DNA from: Ctenosaura bakeri
Lineage: Eukaryota; Chordata; Lepidosauria; Squamata; Iguanidae
Reading direction: 5' to 3'
DNA length: 64,000 nt
NCBI GenBank assembly: GCA_948474755.1
Contig: CAOLHI010002497.1
Location: 62,001-126,000, forward strand
Below are positions 22,948 through 33,112 of the stretch, one piece after another. Below the pieces are notes generated by a model, which was given only the letters and a program-made list of their open reading frames with translations, was not told the DNA's origin and ran no database searches. The position numbers and the translations under genes were made by a program. Each line of letters begins with the position of its first letter. The first letter of the stretch is position 1.

Positions 22948-23134
22948 GTGAGTGGGGTGATAATGGGTGGGGTGCTGGATGGAAAGCAGTGGAGCAGGAG
23001 GTAAAGGAAGTTCTGAAGCTGTGAGAGAGGGAGGCGTCAGTCAGGGTGGTACGTCCATACCTATGAGGGGTAGAAATTGCAAAAAAGTGTCAGTCACCTG
23101 ACCCCAGTCTGTATGGCTTGGGGCCAGGCCACCG

Positions 23135-23450
23135 GAGGACCTTTCATGAGACCCATAGAGCCCTGCAATCATCTGGAGAGGTCCCTCTGGCTGTCCCACC
23201 ACCTTTTCAGAGTCATTGGGTGGGGACAGGGGAGACAGGGTCTTCTCAGTGGCTGCTCCCAGGCTCTGGAACTCCCTCTCTGGGGAGGCCAGGGTGGTTG
23301 TATCCTTGCTCTCCTTCCTCCAGCAACATTTTTATGTTGTTTAGAAGCTGGCAGGAACTGGCTTTTATTTCTTTGTGGTGCCATATTTAAAGTTTGTGCA
23401 CTGTCTCTTAATGAATGCTAATGTTTTTCACTTGATAAACTGTTTCTTTT
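23135..23450 (+). mobile_element. L2-like LINE fragment, PCED1A intron 5
   Basis: One frame reads RVFSVAAPRLWNSL, the L2 C-terminal motif, followed by degraded sequence. Confidence 0.65.
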
Positions 23451-23457
23451 TGAAATA

Positions 23458-23839
23458 CAGTATTTCCTCCACATTTGCTAGGGTTGGGACACAGGTCTCC
23501 CATGAAAATAAAAAATCTGTGAATAACTCTAGGCCCCCAAACTGTAGTTCACACACACAAAAAGTACGAGCACCATATTCCACCCACTGTGGATTCCTTT
23601 GAGGCATTGGGGTTCCTTCCCAAGGCAGAAGTGGGGGGCTGGTGGGGCTTATGGCCACCTCCACTGCTACCCCACACCATTTTAAAGAGGGACTTAAAGC
23701 CTCCTTCATGGTTTCTCAGTGTCACGAGGTTTGGAGTCCCTATTAAGAATGGCACATGGAGGCAGCAGAGGGGGCAGCAAATAATCCGTGAATAATCAAA
23801 TCTGCAAAAGTGAAACCCGCAAATGTGGACAGCTGACTG
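23458..23839. mobile_element. Tigger/pogo-like non-autonomous element, PCED1A intron 5
   Basis: CAGTATTTCCTCCACATTTG at the left and AAATGTGGACAGCTGACTG at the right, TA on both sides. It is closely related to the copy at 18856. Confidence 0.78.
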
Positions 23840-23904
23840 TAGCTTTTATATTTCTACTTTTATTGAAGGTTATGTATAGTTTTTAATCAGTATTATATTT
23901 AAAT

Positions 23905-24530
23905 ATGTTGTTATTTATTATTTACAATGCCTCCCCCCCCCGGCAAAGGCCGCCTCGCCAGCCAGGAACGGGGTGGGCGGGCAGGGAGGTAAAGAGGAGC
24001 CGTTCATCTCCCCTGGGGAAAAACTCCGAGAACCCCCCCCCCGGGCTCTGCTTCTGCTTTTGCTCTTGTTTCTGCTGGGGGGAGCAGTGTGGGAAAAGTT
24101 TCCAGAGTGTCAATGCTGGCGGGGGGGGGGAATCCCAGTGCCTTTGTCTTTTGTGCCAGGCGCAGCTCACCCCCCCGAAAAAGTGCCGCCTTGGGGCCCC
24201 CCAGCCCTTCCGCAGTGCCCCCTTCCGTGGCAAGTGGGGCAGGAGCAGTGGCGAGGAGGGGGTCTGCCCCCTCATGCTGCCACCGCCCCCCCAAGCTGGC
24301 CCGCCAGACAGGATGTTCTCCCGGTAGCAGAGAAGGGGAGCGATTTCAGTCCCTTCTGAACAGGGGGCAGGAGGATGCGAGTGCATGGCTTGCGCTTGCG
24401 GACCACCACTGAGGAGAGAATGGAGCCTAAGACCACCGGAAATACGTATTTTCCAATGGTCTTAGGCGACCCCTGTGAAAGGGTTGTTCAACTCCCAAAG
24501 GGGTCGTGACCCACAGGTTGAGAACCCCTG
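23905..24530 (-). mobile_element. SPIN-type element, left part, inverted
   Basis: Minus orientation: GC-rich interior and the left SPIN end (CAGGGGTTCTCAACCTGTGG on the minus strand). It stops abruptly at the AATAATAAATAA segment near 23908. The missing right part lies at 24790-24868 in the opposite orientation. Confidence 0.85.
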
Positions 24531-24789
24531 CCCTAGAGGGAGTACTACAGGGTTTTCAAGGGCGATAGTGGTGGTATTTTTGTCTCTTTTCCCCAAGTAT
24601 ATGTGAGGAGCTTTCTGCATGGTCTGGGGGCACAAACTGTCTAAAAATGATGCTGGGTTTTTGAAAAAGTATTTTGAGGGGTTGGGGGGGGCTTTAGGGT
24701 GTCAGAAGAGTGGTGTCCAGGGACCACCTGTGGCTCATGGGACATCCCCCCTCTCCTTTCTGTCAATGATGACACTCAAGGCAGATAAC

Positions 24790-24868
24790 TAATTTTATGG
24801 TTGGGGGTCACCACAACATGAGGAACTGTATTAAAGGGTCGTGACATTAGGAAGGTTGAGAACCACTG
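24790..24868 (+). mobile_element. SPIN-type element, right end only
   Basis: AATTTTATGGTTGGGGGTCA through GGTTGAGAACCACTG, followed by CTCTAGGA. It is complementary in extent to the inverted piece at 23905-24530. Confidence 0.87.
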
Positions 24869-25764
24869 CTCTAGGAGCTCTCTCAAAATAGTGACTGCAT
24901 TGGTCACCAAAATGGTGATATCCTGTGACTTCTGGTTGCCATTTTGAGAAGGACTGCAGAGGAAAACAAAGTATTTTGGCTTGCTCAGCAGGTGGTACGG
25001 GAAGCTATTCTATTTCCTTGATCTTTTCTATGCCATTTCTATCTCTATAATATCTCTTTTCCTTAAGTACAGTGACCCAAACTATATACAGTGTTCCATA
25101 TTTGCTTAATACCTTCATTGATAAATTTTCAAAAACACTAAAATTCTACAAATACATGAAAAGAAGAAAAAGAGCATGAAGAAGTCATAAAGCAGAAGAT
25201 TAAGAAATTAAAGAATATTTTAAAAAGAAAGGAAAAAGAAGTAACTTTCTGTCTTCCTTTAAACAGTGCGCAACCCTTAAATTGTTTCAGGCCTCTCAGA
25301 GATGATAACGTCCTTTTGCTCTTCCCTGTTTCATTTTTTTCCAACAACAAAACAAGAAAAATGAACTTTCTTCTTCCAAAGGTTAACATACCCAGCATCA
25401 TATATCAATATTGCATCCTATTAGCTTGTTACATGTACGTGATAAATAATACTACGTTTTCTAATCTTAATACTAAAAGCTACTTGCTGAGTTGATTACA
25501 TGGTATTAACCTCACTACTTAAGATTGTATGTCTCTTACATGTTATACATAGTCACTAAATCCAACTTTTTCTATGTGATTTCATATTGCAAAACTCTTT
25601 GCACAATTTACTGCCAAATCCAGATTTTAGTGTCTTATATCTGTAACCATTTCATAATGTAGTTTTAACCAAAGCCCTCCCTTTCTCCCCATTTCATTTT
25701 AAACTCGGCTGTCCTTTTCCTTTGCATCCATCATATCCCTGAACTGCCCTTTCCCAACCTTCTC
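24869..25764. other. PCED1A intron 5, AT-rich unassigned
   Basis: A-rich, possibly antisense LINE sequence. Nothing specific seen. Confidence 0.4.
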
Positions 25765-25962
25765 AGATTCCCTTGTTGTGTGCCTTCAGGTCATTTCTGA
25801 CTTATAGCGACCCCAAGGTGAATGTATCACAAGGTTTTCTGGGGGCTGAGAGAGTGTGACATCCTTGGATCATCCAGTGGGTTTCCGTGGCTGAGCAGGG
25901 AATAGAACTCTGATCTCCAGGGCCATAGTCCAATGCTCAAACCACTACATGCTGGCTCTCAT
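25765..25962 (-). mobile_element. Sauria-type tRNA SINE, PCED1A intron 5
   Basis: Antisense: GTGTGCCTTCAGGTCATTTC at the 3' end, GGTTTCCGTGGCTGAGCAGG in the middle, and the tRNA-like B-box and A-box near 25900-25950. Confidence 0.82.
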
Positions 25963-25964
25963 TC

Positions 25965-27240
25965 CCTTCCATAGCCAATATCTCCAAGGCCTTCCCATTT
26001 GCAGTCTTAAAGTATTTGTCCTGAGACAGAGCACTTTTTTCCCCATTTTTATCTCACCTCCTTCAGTCATGTGGGCTAATCTTGTCATTAAATTAACTTG
26101 GTTTTGTTCAATCATCAGTGTAGATTCATTACAGATCAATTTCAGACTAGCTTCCCTCTCTCCCCCCCATGGGCTGTAATCCCCATTTCATAAACCACTA
26201 CTTCTTGGCCCTTTGTCTTTCCCGATTTCATTGACTAATCCAGCGGTTCTCAACCTGTGGGTCGCGACCCCTTCAGGAGTCGAACGACCCTTTCACAGGG
26301 GTCGCCTAAGACCACCAGAAAATACGTATTTCCGATGGTCTTAGGCTCCATTCCCTCCTCGGTGGTGGTGCGCAAGTGCAAGCCACGCGCTCGCGTCCTC
26401 CTGCCCCCTTTGACGGGAGCGCGTGCGACCACAGCGTTGCCAGAGCAGGAGAGGTGGTGCGCAAGTGCGAGCCACGTGCTCGCGTCCTCCTGCCCCCTGT
26501 TCAGAAGGGACTGAAATCGCTCCCCTTCTCTGCTACCGGGATAGCCTCCCATCTGACGGGCCAGCTTTGGGGGGGTGGCAGCAGCACGAGGGGCAGGCCC
26601 CCTCCTCCCCACGGCTCCTGCCCCACTTGCCATGGAGGGGGGCACCGCAGAAGGGCCGTGGGGCCACAAGGCAGCGCGTTTCCGGGGGGCGAGCTGCACC
26701 CGGTGCAAAAGACAAAGGCGCTGGGATTCCTCCCCCCCCGGCCAGGGTCGACACTCTGGAAACTTTTCCCACACTGCCCCCCCAGTGGAAACGAGAGCGA
26801 AGCAGAAGCAGAGCCCGGGGGGGTTCTCGGAGTTTTTTCCCAGGGGACATGCGCAGCTCCTCTTTCCGTCCCTGCCCTCCCCCTTTGTTCCTGGCCCGCG
26901 AGGCGGCCTTTGCTGGGGGGGAGGCATTGTAAATAATAAATAAATAATTTTATGGTTGGGGTCACCACAACATGAGGAACTGTATTAAAGGATCGTGGCA
27001 TTAGGAAGGTTGAGAACCACTGGGCTAATCCCTCCATTAGCAAAACTTGGATTTGTCTCTCCATCTGATTTTCAGCTTTCTTGACTTCCATGCTAGCCCT
27101 GCATTTCTCCACTGCTCTGTATTACTAGTATTTCTTCCTCCAGTTGTGCTTTCATCTCACTGATCTCATTCCTCAGGTTCTCTATAAAATCACTCTTCAG
27201 GTTTGGGGGGAGTCCTTCTTTTGAAAACATGGCTCATCGA
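25965..27240 (-). mobile_element. L1 ORF1 region, antisense, split by a SPIN element
   Basis: Minus-strand sequence at 27030-27240 reads MFSKEGLPPNLKSDFIENLR and NEISEMKAQLEEEI, a coiled-coil start like L1 ORF1. It continues at 25965-26240 after the SPIN copy (26241-27022). Degraded, with stops. PCED1A intron 5. Confidence 0.65.
26241..27022 (+). mobile_element. SPIN-type hAT transposon inserted in an L1, PCED1A intron 5
   Basis: Ends CAGCGGTTCTCAACCTGTGG and GGTTGAGAACCACTG, flanked by GACTAATC (26233-26240) and GGCTAATC (27023-27030). The flanks are parts of one antisense L1. The internal segment is longer than in other copies, with a second GTGGTGCGCAAGTGC block. Confidence 0.9.
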
Positions 27241-28107
27241 GCACCTAAGAAAGTTCCTGGGAAGATTTCCTTTTGTGCCATCCAACAGTTACAAAGTTAG
27301 CCGGTCAGTTCTTCTCTCCCCTGGCCAAATACAGCCAGCAAGTCAGTCTTACTGGCAGCAAAGAGATGACACTTACCCTTTCCCAGGCTGTAGTTTCTCC
27401 TTGCTAAAGTCTAATTCAGTCTTGTAAATAAGATAAAATTCATTCTATCCGTGAAAATATATGCAGTTAAAAATCCTTAATTATTCTCTCTTAAACCAGC
27501 CAACTTTCAGTCTTCTTCTTATTTCCAGTCTTTTGTGCTAATCTCATTTACTCAACTTTAGGTGCAGAAAGAAGGTGATTGGTGAGGCTTCCGTTGTTCC
27601 ATTTTAATCAGAAGAATTCTTCACTTTTGTAACTCCAAAGTTTTTATATACATATATATATATATATATAAAACAGATTGCTATCCTGAAGCCATCCAGT
27701 CCTCAGAGCAAAACAATTTGCATTTCACAGCAAGGGCAAAAAGTGTAATTCCTCCAATCCTTCCCATTCGTTATGTGTTTACTCATGAATAAACGAAGGA
27801 ATGGGAATTCCAGGGAGCTTCTGCAGCCAGAGATCCTTCTATCTGGCTTTTTTTTTTTACTGTGAAAGTTCTCCTCACTGCAAAGCTGCTGTGAAAAGCA
27901 TCTGCCTGCAGTCCTGCCAAGGAGTCGAGTCAGTTATACACACTGTTTTATGACTTTTTCCCCCAAGCAGGATGCATATTAGTTCTATTAATTCAGAGGT
28001 ATATCTGTGCTTTCCACCACTCAGAAAAGACCTGGATCATAAAATGTTAACCTCCCATCTTCAAAGGATCCAGACTTGGGCATGGAAAAAATTCTGTCTG
28101 TCTGTCT
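27241..28107. other. PCED1A intron 5, probable L1 5' region, unassigned in detail
   Basis: It follows the antisense L1 ORF1 start, so it may be its 5' UTR; a (TA)n tract lies near 27648-27670. Confidence 0.35.
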
Positions 28108-28173
28108 TTCCTTCCTTCCTTCCTTCCTTCCTTCCTTCCTTCCTTCCTTCCTTCCTTCCTTCCTTCCTTCTCT

Positions 28174-28217
<44 letters not shown>
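28108..28217 (+). repeat. Pyrimidine microsatellite (TTCC)n(TTTC)n
   Basis: Uninterrupted CT-only strand of about 110 bp, 620 bp before PCED1A exon 6; prone to triplex DNA. Confidence 0.95.
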
Positions 28218-28469
28218 AAACTGGATTTGCTCTTGAGTGCACGCACAGAGAATTGGACAGATAAACTGTGCTCCATCCCAGTAACATATACCAGAATGGG
28301 ATCGGCAACCGTGGGGGTGGCCAGGGTTCCCTCCGACCTAGCCAGCCCTAATACTTTCATTTTCCGCTGCAGTCTTCAAAATGGCAACAGGAAGTCGCAC
28401 AACTCTCTATTCCCCTAAGTCTGTTATTGTAATAGTAGTAGTAGTAATTGTTGTTATTTTTATTAATTC

Positions 28470-28690
28470 CCATAGCATCATCACTGTAGAAGATGCTTTA
28501 CAAGTAAAAAAACAACAAAACCAGTTCCCTGCCCTCCGGCTTACAGTCTAATTGGGACATGACACAAAAGGAAAAAGGGAATGGCAGGGTGGGAAAGGAT
28601 TAAATCCAACAGATACTACCTTTTCTTCTCTCCCTCCAAGGCCAGCAGCAGTTGGGATGGAGAGAGGGGCCGTCATCGGCTTCAGGGGCT
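28470..28690 (+). repeat. Unnamed dispersed repeat, PCED1A intron 5 (second copy at 60335-60560)
   Basis: CATGACACAAAAGGAAAAAG, GGAAAGGATTAAATCCAACA and TACTACCTTTTCTTCTC occur here and, with few changes, at 60420-60500 in VPS16 intron 8. Both are preceded by a CAGTTCC(C)TGCCCTC block. Family not recognised. Confidence 0.7.
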
Positions 28691-28836
28691 AGGTTTCGTA
28701 ACTTGGCTAATTTTTGGACTAAAGTGGATTTACTGTTCCTGGTTGACACAGCAGCTCCCGTTGGCTCCTGTAGGACTGAAGAACCGACTCAGCTCTGAAA
28801 TAATATCCTCTTCCCCCTCTCTTCTTCTCCTTACAG

Positions 28837-29613
28837 GGCCCAAGAGAAATATGGACTCCTTTTCGCCACACCAGCTTCCACGCCGCACACCACGCAGGTT
28901 CTTGCCGCGTGGCAATGGCTCACTGGTCCGTCCCAGGAACCATGTTTATTTCCACCACAATTCTGTGAACTACGATCGTGGGCCTGTGGATGACTATGAA
29001 GAGCAGGGCCCCGGCCCCAACGCCTACTACTCAAATGCCAGCATGCATGGAGACTGGTTTGGATATGAGCAGGACCCCCAACCTCGTCATGGTGGGCCCA
29101 CTCCTTGCAATGATCCCATTTCCCACCAGAATGGTGGCTACGATCACAGGTTCATGGAGGAGCAGGCGTGTGAGTGGGGTCCCCCACCCCACCCATACTG
29201 GTCCAGTCCTGACAACAATCCCCATTTCCATCAGAATGATAGCTATGATTCTGGGTTTATGGAGCAATATGCACGTGAGCAGAGTCCCCAGTCCTATACT
29301 GGCTGGCCCAGTCCTATATATGATCCCAGTTTCCAGCACAACGGCAGCTACAGTCACGGGTTCTTGGAGGAGCCTGCAGACGAGCCGGGGCTCCCATTGC
29401 AGCCTGGCCAGTTGTTACCCAGCAACGATCTTAGCTTCCAGGAGGACGTTAGCTTTCATGAACAGGACGTGGTTGGATCTATAAATGCTGCCCACTTCCC
29501 CCAACCCCAGCATCGCCCTCTGCCCTACCAAGAGAATTACCCCCATGTCCAGCGAAACAGTTGGCCTCCAGATGGGTACAGAACCCAACAGAGAACCTGG
29601 CCTGATATGGAAG
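28837..29613 (+). CDS. PCED1A: PCED1A-like exon 6, long low-complexity tail (residues 281-539)
   Basis: The acceptor TTACAG ends at 28836 and the donor GTGAGT starts at 29614. The 777-nt exon encodes a Pro/Asn/Tyr/His-rich, probably disordered segment. An exact 35-codon period is seen at residues 375-409, 410-444 and 445-479, with a diverged copy upstream (near residue 318) and a partial copy downstream. An open frame also runs back into the intron to 28581 and forward past the donor to 29795. Both extensions are rejected as coding, because the splice sites are strong and the flanks do not resemble the family. Human PCED1A has a proline-rich tail at the same place but, as I recall it, not this repeat. 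Confidence 0.82.
29118..29432 (+). repeat. Three 105-bp tandem repeats inside PCED1A-like exon 6
   Basis: Units at 29118-29222, 29223-29327 and 29328-29432 are each exactly 105 bp and in frame. Shared residues include a His/Gln-Asn-x-x-Tyr start, a GFMEQ or FMEEQ-like core, and a W-S-P or Q-L-L-P end. A diverged relative starts at 28947 and a partial one at 29433. The copies have diverged in sequence, so the array is not new, yet its length is strictly preserved. Confidence 0.85.
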
Positions 29614-29935
29614 GTGAGTTCGTGCTCTGCTTTGAGGGAGGTAAGAGGGACAGGGAAAGGGATGGAGAGGATGAGTGGTTCTTGGAGAGGTGTGGCAAGG
29701 CTTGCTTTTCTTTCTTCTTCTTAGAAACTGGTAGGGCAGCTCCCCCAGTTTGCTCAGGGTTGTGCCACTTCACACCACCCTGCCTCTCCCTGTGAAACAA
29801 CACCTTTGTGTAAAAAGGGAAAAGCCTTTCAGTGGTTATTTAGAACCCTCTTCAATGATTTAAGGTCGCATGGTTCAGTTTAGTTATAACTATTGTAAAT
29901 CATTCAGCTGAGTCAAAACTTATAAAAATATACTA

Positions 29936-30092
29936 TACCGTATTTGCTGGCGTATAAGACGCACCCCATTTATACACTGGCAAATACTATTTGCCGACAT
30001 ATAAGACACACTGGCGTATAAGATGCACCCCATTTTCAAACAGTATTTTTCGAGAAGAAAGTCTTATACGCCAGCAAATACAGCGTAATCTT
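29936..30092. mobile_element. Short palindromic mariner-like MITE
   Basis: CGTATTTGCTGGCGTATAAG at the left is mirrored by CTTATACGCCAGCAAATACAG at the right. Related pieces lie at 30855-30903 and 35025-35183. Confidence 0.68.
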
Positions 30093-30290
30093 TATTAACA
30101 TAACAACCAGAATAAAGTATTGGTTTTTATATATGTATCCAAGCTGAAACTTCAGAATGTGTTTAGACAGTTTCTTATATCTTTTACATTAGAATAAAGG
30201 CACAAGTCTCTCACACACAACCTTCTGTTTGCCAAGGTTCAAATCCCAAATCTAGGTCTCTCTGTGACTAGATTAAAAAGTGGGTTGATT

Positions 30291-30355
30291 CCAAGATTCC
30301 ATAGGATGTTGAAAGTGGAATAATAACACTATAACAGTCTAGTGCGGAAATGGCC
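30291..30355. mobile_element. Foldback MITE, terminal fragment (copy 14)
   Basis: Only the last 65 bp are present, from CCAAGATTCCATAGGATG to GTGCGGAAATGGCC. Confidence 0.75.
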
Positions 30356-30973
30356 ACTCTTAGCCTTTTCTCCTTGAAGTCAGATTTCCAAACCAAATCA
30401 GGGCGCCTACTATATATGCATTTCTTTCTTAAGCTTCCAACCCCTCCTTTCCACTAATGAGCTAGGTTTCTCCTTGGAGTGGCTATTCTGGTTGCCTAGC
30501 AAACTTTTGCTGGGCAGCTGTCTGTCACTCCTCAACTCCATCACAGGAGGGTCTGAGGTGGGTCGATTAGCAGGAAATGTGAGAAGCAAATGGTAATACA
30601 GGTTGAGAATCCCTTAGCCAAAATGCTTGGAACCAGAAGTGTTTTGGGTCTTGAATTTTGGAATACCTTTATTGGCATATATGTACACGTTGGGACCTAA
30701 GCATAAACACGAAATTAATTTATGTTTCATATGCATCTTATACACCTAGCCTGAAGGTAATCCTATGCAGTATTTTTAATAACTTGGTTCATGAAACAAA
30801 GTTTGTGTGCATTGAATCATCAGAAAGCAAAGGTGTCACTATCTCAAATATAGTATTTGCCAGTTTGTAAATGGGGTGTGTCTTATACGCCAGCAAATAC
30901 TGCCTTAGGTGCAGAATTTTCCACTTGTATCATGTCGGTGCTCAAAAAGTTACAGCAATCCAAATGGAATGTA

Positions 30974-31219
30974 CAGTGGCCCCTCTGCTTCTGCAAGAGT
31001 TCAGGGTGCAGAACTCTTGTGAAAATGGAAAAACTGTAAATAACTGCCCCCCATGCTCCCCCTCCCATTCCTTTCTCTTTTGCCCTGGCATGCACCCTGG
31101 GCCAAAAAAAAAAGGGGGGGCAAGGGAATGGGAGGAGAAGAAGGAAGGGGCGGCATGCTCATGTCTCCCAAATAATCAAATTTGCAAAGGTCAGACCCGC
31201 GTACATGGAGGGAGGACTG
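30974..31219. mobile_element. Tigger/pogo-like element, shortened, PCED1A last intron
   Basis: CAGTGGCCCCTCTGCTTCTG at the left and TACATGGAGGGAGGACTG at the right, TA on both sides. Confidence 0.68.
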
Positions 31220-31358
31220 TAATAGCTAAGATGTGTATCATCATGGCCAGATCCACTCTCTCCAGGAACAGGTGTAGCTGGCATAGAAGCCTTAACTGTG
31301 CAAAGGCATAGTTAATTTTTCCCGCACTTCTCACTCATCTTTCTTTTACTTCCCACAG

Positions 31359-31615
31359 AAATTCATCCAAATGGTTTCTCCCCTCCCTTTCTTCCTCTTC
31401 CTCCTCCTCCGGAACCCGTTGACCATCATATGGCCAGGGCCTCTATTGATTCTCCACGTGGGTCTCCTCAGGAAGCCCGGGGCAGGCGCCAGAACAGATC
31501 CATCACCTATCGCCAATACTCCCGCAACAACTTTCCCTACGGCAGACCTCGGAATGGCTCCAGAAATGCCCGGCGGGCAGCAGAATCCCCTTGGAGGCCT
31601 CCCTACCGTTCATAG
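31359..31615 (+). CDS. PCED1A: PCED1A-like last coding exon (residues 540-624, stop TAG)
   Basis: The acceptor TCCCACAG ends at 31358. The exon completes a Glu codon (GAA) and encodes a Pro-rich stretch, then an Arg-rich terminus with SPRGSPQEARGRRQNR and ending WRPPYRS. The stop is at 31613-31615. Human PCED1A also ends in a basic, Arg-rich region after a Pro-rich stretch, which supports the link. A degraded CR1 fragment starts about 45 bp after the stop, so repeat sequence probably forms part of the 3' UTR. No clear AATAAA was found close downstream. Confidence 0.78.
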
Positions 31616-31659
31616 CTGTCCTCTTTTGGCCAAAAATGCTTACCATCTTGTGTTCTGGG

Positions 31660-31855
31660 AAGACCAGGTGGAACCAGAGCAGTTTGACAGTGGAATATAC
31701 TGCCTGGGAATGTATTGAAGTCTCCTTCTTTGGAGGTTCTTAAACAGGGGCAAGATGGCCATCTGTTGGGAGTACTTGGACTGTATCTTCTTGCATGGCA
31801 GAATGGAGTTGGACTAGGTGGCCCTTGTGGTCTCTTCTCACTCAATGACCCAGTA
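31660..31855 (+). mobile_element. Old CR1 3' end in the probable PCED1A 3' UTR
   Basis: GCAGTTTGACAGTGGAATAT, CTCCTTCTTTGGAGGTTCTT and TTGCATGGCAGAATGGAGTT follow CR1 order. It begins about 45 bp after the stop codon. Confidence 0.75.
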
Positions 31856-32469
31856 TTGCCCGTGGGCATAGAAGGTCTTCAGCCCACCAACTGGATGATT
31901 GAGAACCTAGGCCTGCAGCTGGAACTGCAGGGTGTGCCTTCAGAGACAGAACTAGGCTTTGTCTTTGAATCTGGGTTAAGACCCAAGAGTTGGGGATCCT
32001 CGTGCAGTAAGACACCTGCCTCATTCTCCGCATGTGCTCCATTGTTGGAACAGGGCTGTGGAAACCATGGTGAGCAGGTGGCATGAACCCCAAATGCCTT
32101 TTTATAGTCCATCGAGCCCCATCTTACCTCTCCAAAGTTCCTGAACATTTTCCACCACCTTTAAAAAAATATTTGGGGCAAAAAATGCCTCTAGGAGAGT
32201 AACCAAAATATTAGGAGAATGCTCCCCGACATGGTGATTGGCCGTTCCTCATACACCATGGTTAGTCGCTCCTATATCCGAAGCAATACTCTGGGTTTTG
32301 GACAGCTGCAAGGAGCTATCCATGGTACCGAATATATTTCAGATATAATTCAGCACTTTGGAAAGCTCTTTACCATGTGGGTTAAAACCTGTAGTGGAGT
32401 CCCTACTCCACTGACATGGGAGCCACTGCTTCCACTATTCCATATCCTCATAGCCCCCAGTCCCACTAA

Positions 32470-33112
32470 ATCATCTTTTTTTATTATGTTTATTACACCA
32501 TTATGCTCAACTAAAAAAAAAGAACTAAAATAACATCAATTTAACATTTGTTTACAAAATTTGCATTTTACAAACGAACATAATTACAATAATATAATAT
32601 AAAAGTACTGTTATATAGACCCCATCTCATATTAACATATTCAATAAGATTTCTAAATGTGGAGTCTAAATATTTCGTATTCCCTTAACCATCATGTGTC
32701 ACTTCCTCACTTTCCCTAGAGCAGTTTCTTCTTGAATACACTCATGTCTCTCTTCAAAATCCTTTCCTTCTATACCTTTCCTGCCGTCTCTATAGTTTTC
32801 TCTCACCTATACCTTTGTTATTTCTTAACTGCCCAAACCTTAGAATTAATTTTTCTTACTTCCTTTTCTTTTTCTTCTCTGTTAACTATATTAGAAGCAG
32901 AAATTCTTCCACTTGCCTCCATTCTTTTTCATTAGCTGCTTGTTTTCTACCTTGTAGCATCATTGTTAATCTATCCAGTTCCCGATATTCCATCACCTTG
33001 ACTTTCCATTCATCAATTTGGGGGATTTGGTTGTTTTTCCACTTACTAGCAAATACAATTCTAGAGTATTATTTAAATCCTCTTTTTAAGCAGCCAAAAA
33101 TCAGCTGAAACA
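32470..33112 (-). mobile_element. L1 ORF2 end and 3' UTR, antisense, downstream of PCED1A
   Basis: On the minus strand a broken frame reads IDEWKVKVMEYRELDRLT, matching the pattern of the L1 ORF2 C-terminus at 54560-54640, followed by an A-rich 3' end near 32510. Confidence 0.7.

Larger units (their letters stand above)
6540..31615 (+). other. PCED1A: Gene span: PC-esterase domain-containing protein 1 (PCED1A/PCED1B family), PCED1A-like, complete coding region
   Basis: Seven exons with GT..AG junctions join without a phase error to 1875 nt (624 residues plus stop). The first 280 residues match the remembered PCED1A/PCED1B fold: an N-terminal helix and NKFVVIVGDS, then VYKDLV, HNGTNYREARQY, SCLWDLN, and DGVHW. 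Ser38, Asp245 and His248 would be the SGNH-type catalytic triad. The family is named for similarity to PC-esterases (TBL/CAS1-like acyl esterases); its substrate is not established. Human PCED1A is about 454 residues, so this protein is longer. The excess is a proline/asparagine/tyrosine-rich tail (about residues 281-539) with a 35-residue tandem repeat, and an Arg-rich C-terminus. VPS16 lies 11 kb downstream, as expected for PCED1A, but the paralogue assignment is inferred from position and the remembered family pattern. Introns are large and repeat-filled. Confidence 0.85.

Noticed and set aside
28061..28360. Minus-strand Lys/Arg/Glu-rich frame
   Set aside because: Translation of the (TTCC)n(TTTC)n microsatellite.
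28581..28836. N-terminal extension of PCED1A exon 6 (404-codon frame starting at 28581)
   Set aside because: A strong acceptor at 28836 joins in phase to exon 5, and the extension overlaps a dispersed repeat found also in VPS16 intron 8.
29614..29795. Read-through of PCED1A exon 6 into the next intron
   Set aside because: A consensus donor GTGAGT at 29614 joins in phase to the last exon. Intron retention is possible but not supported by the sequence.
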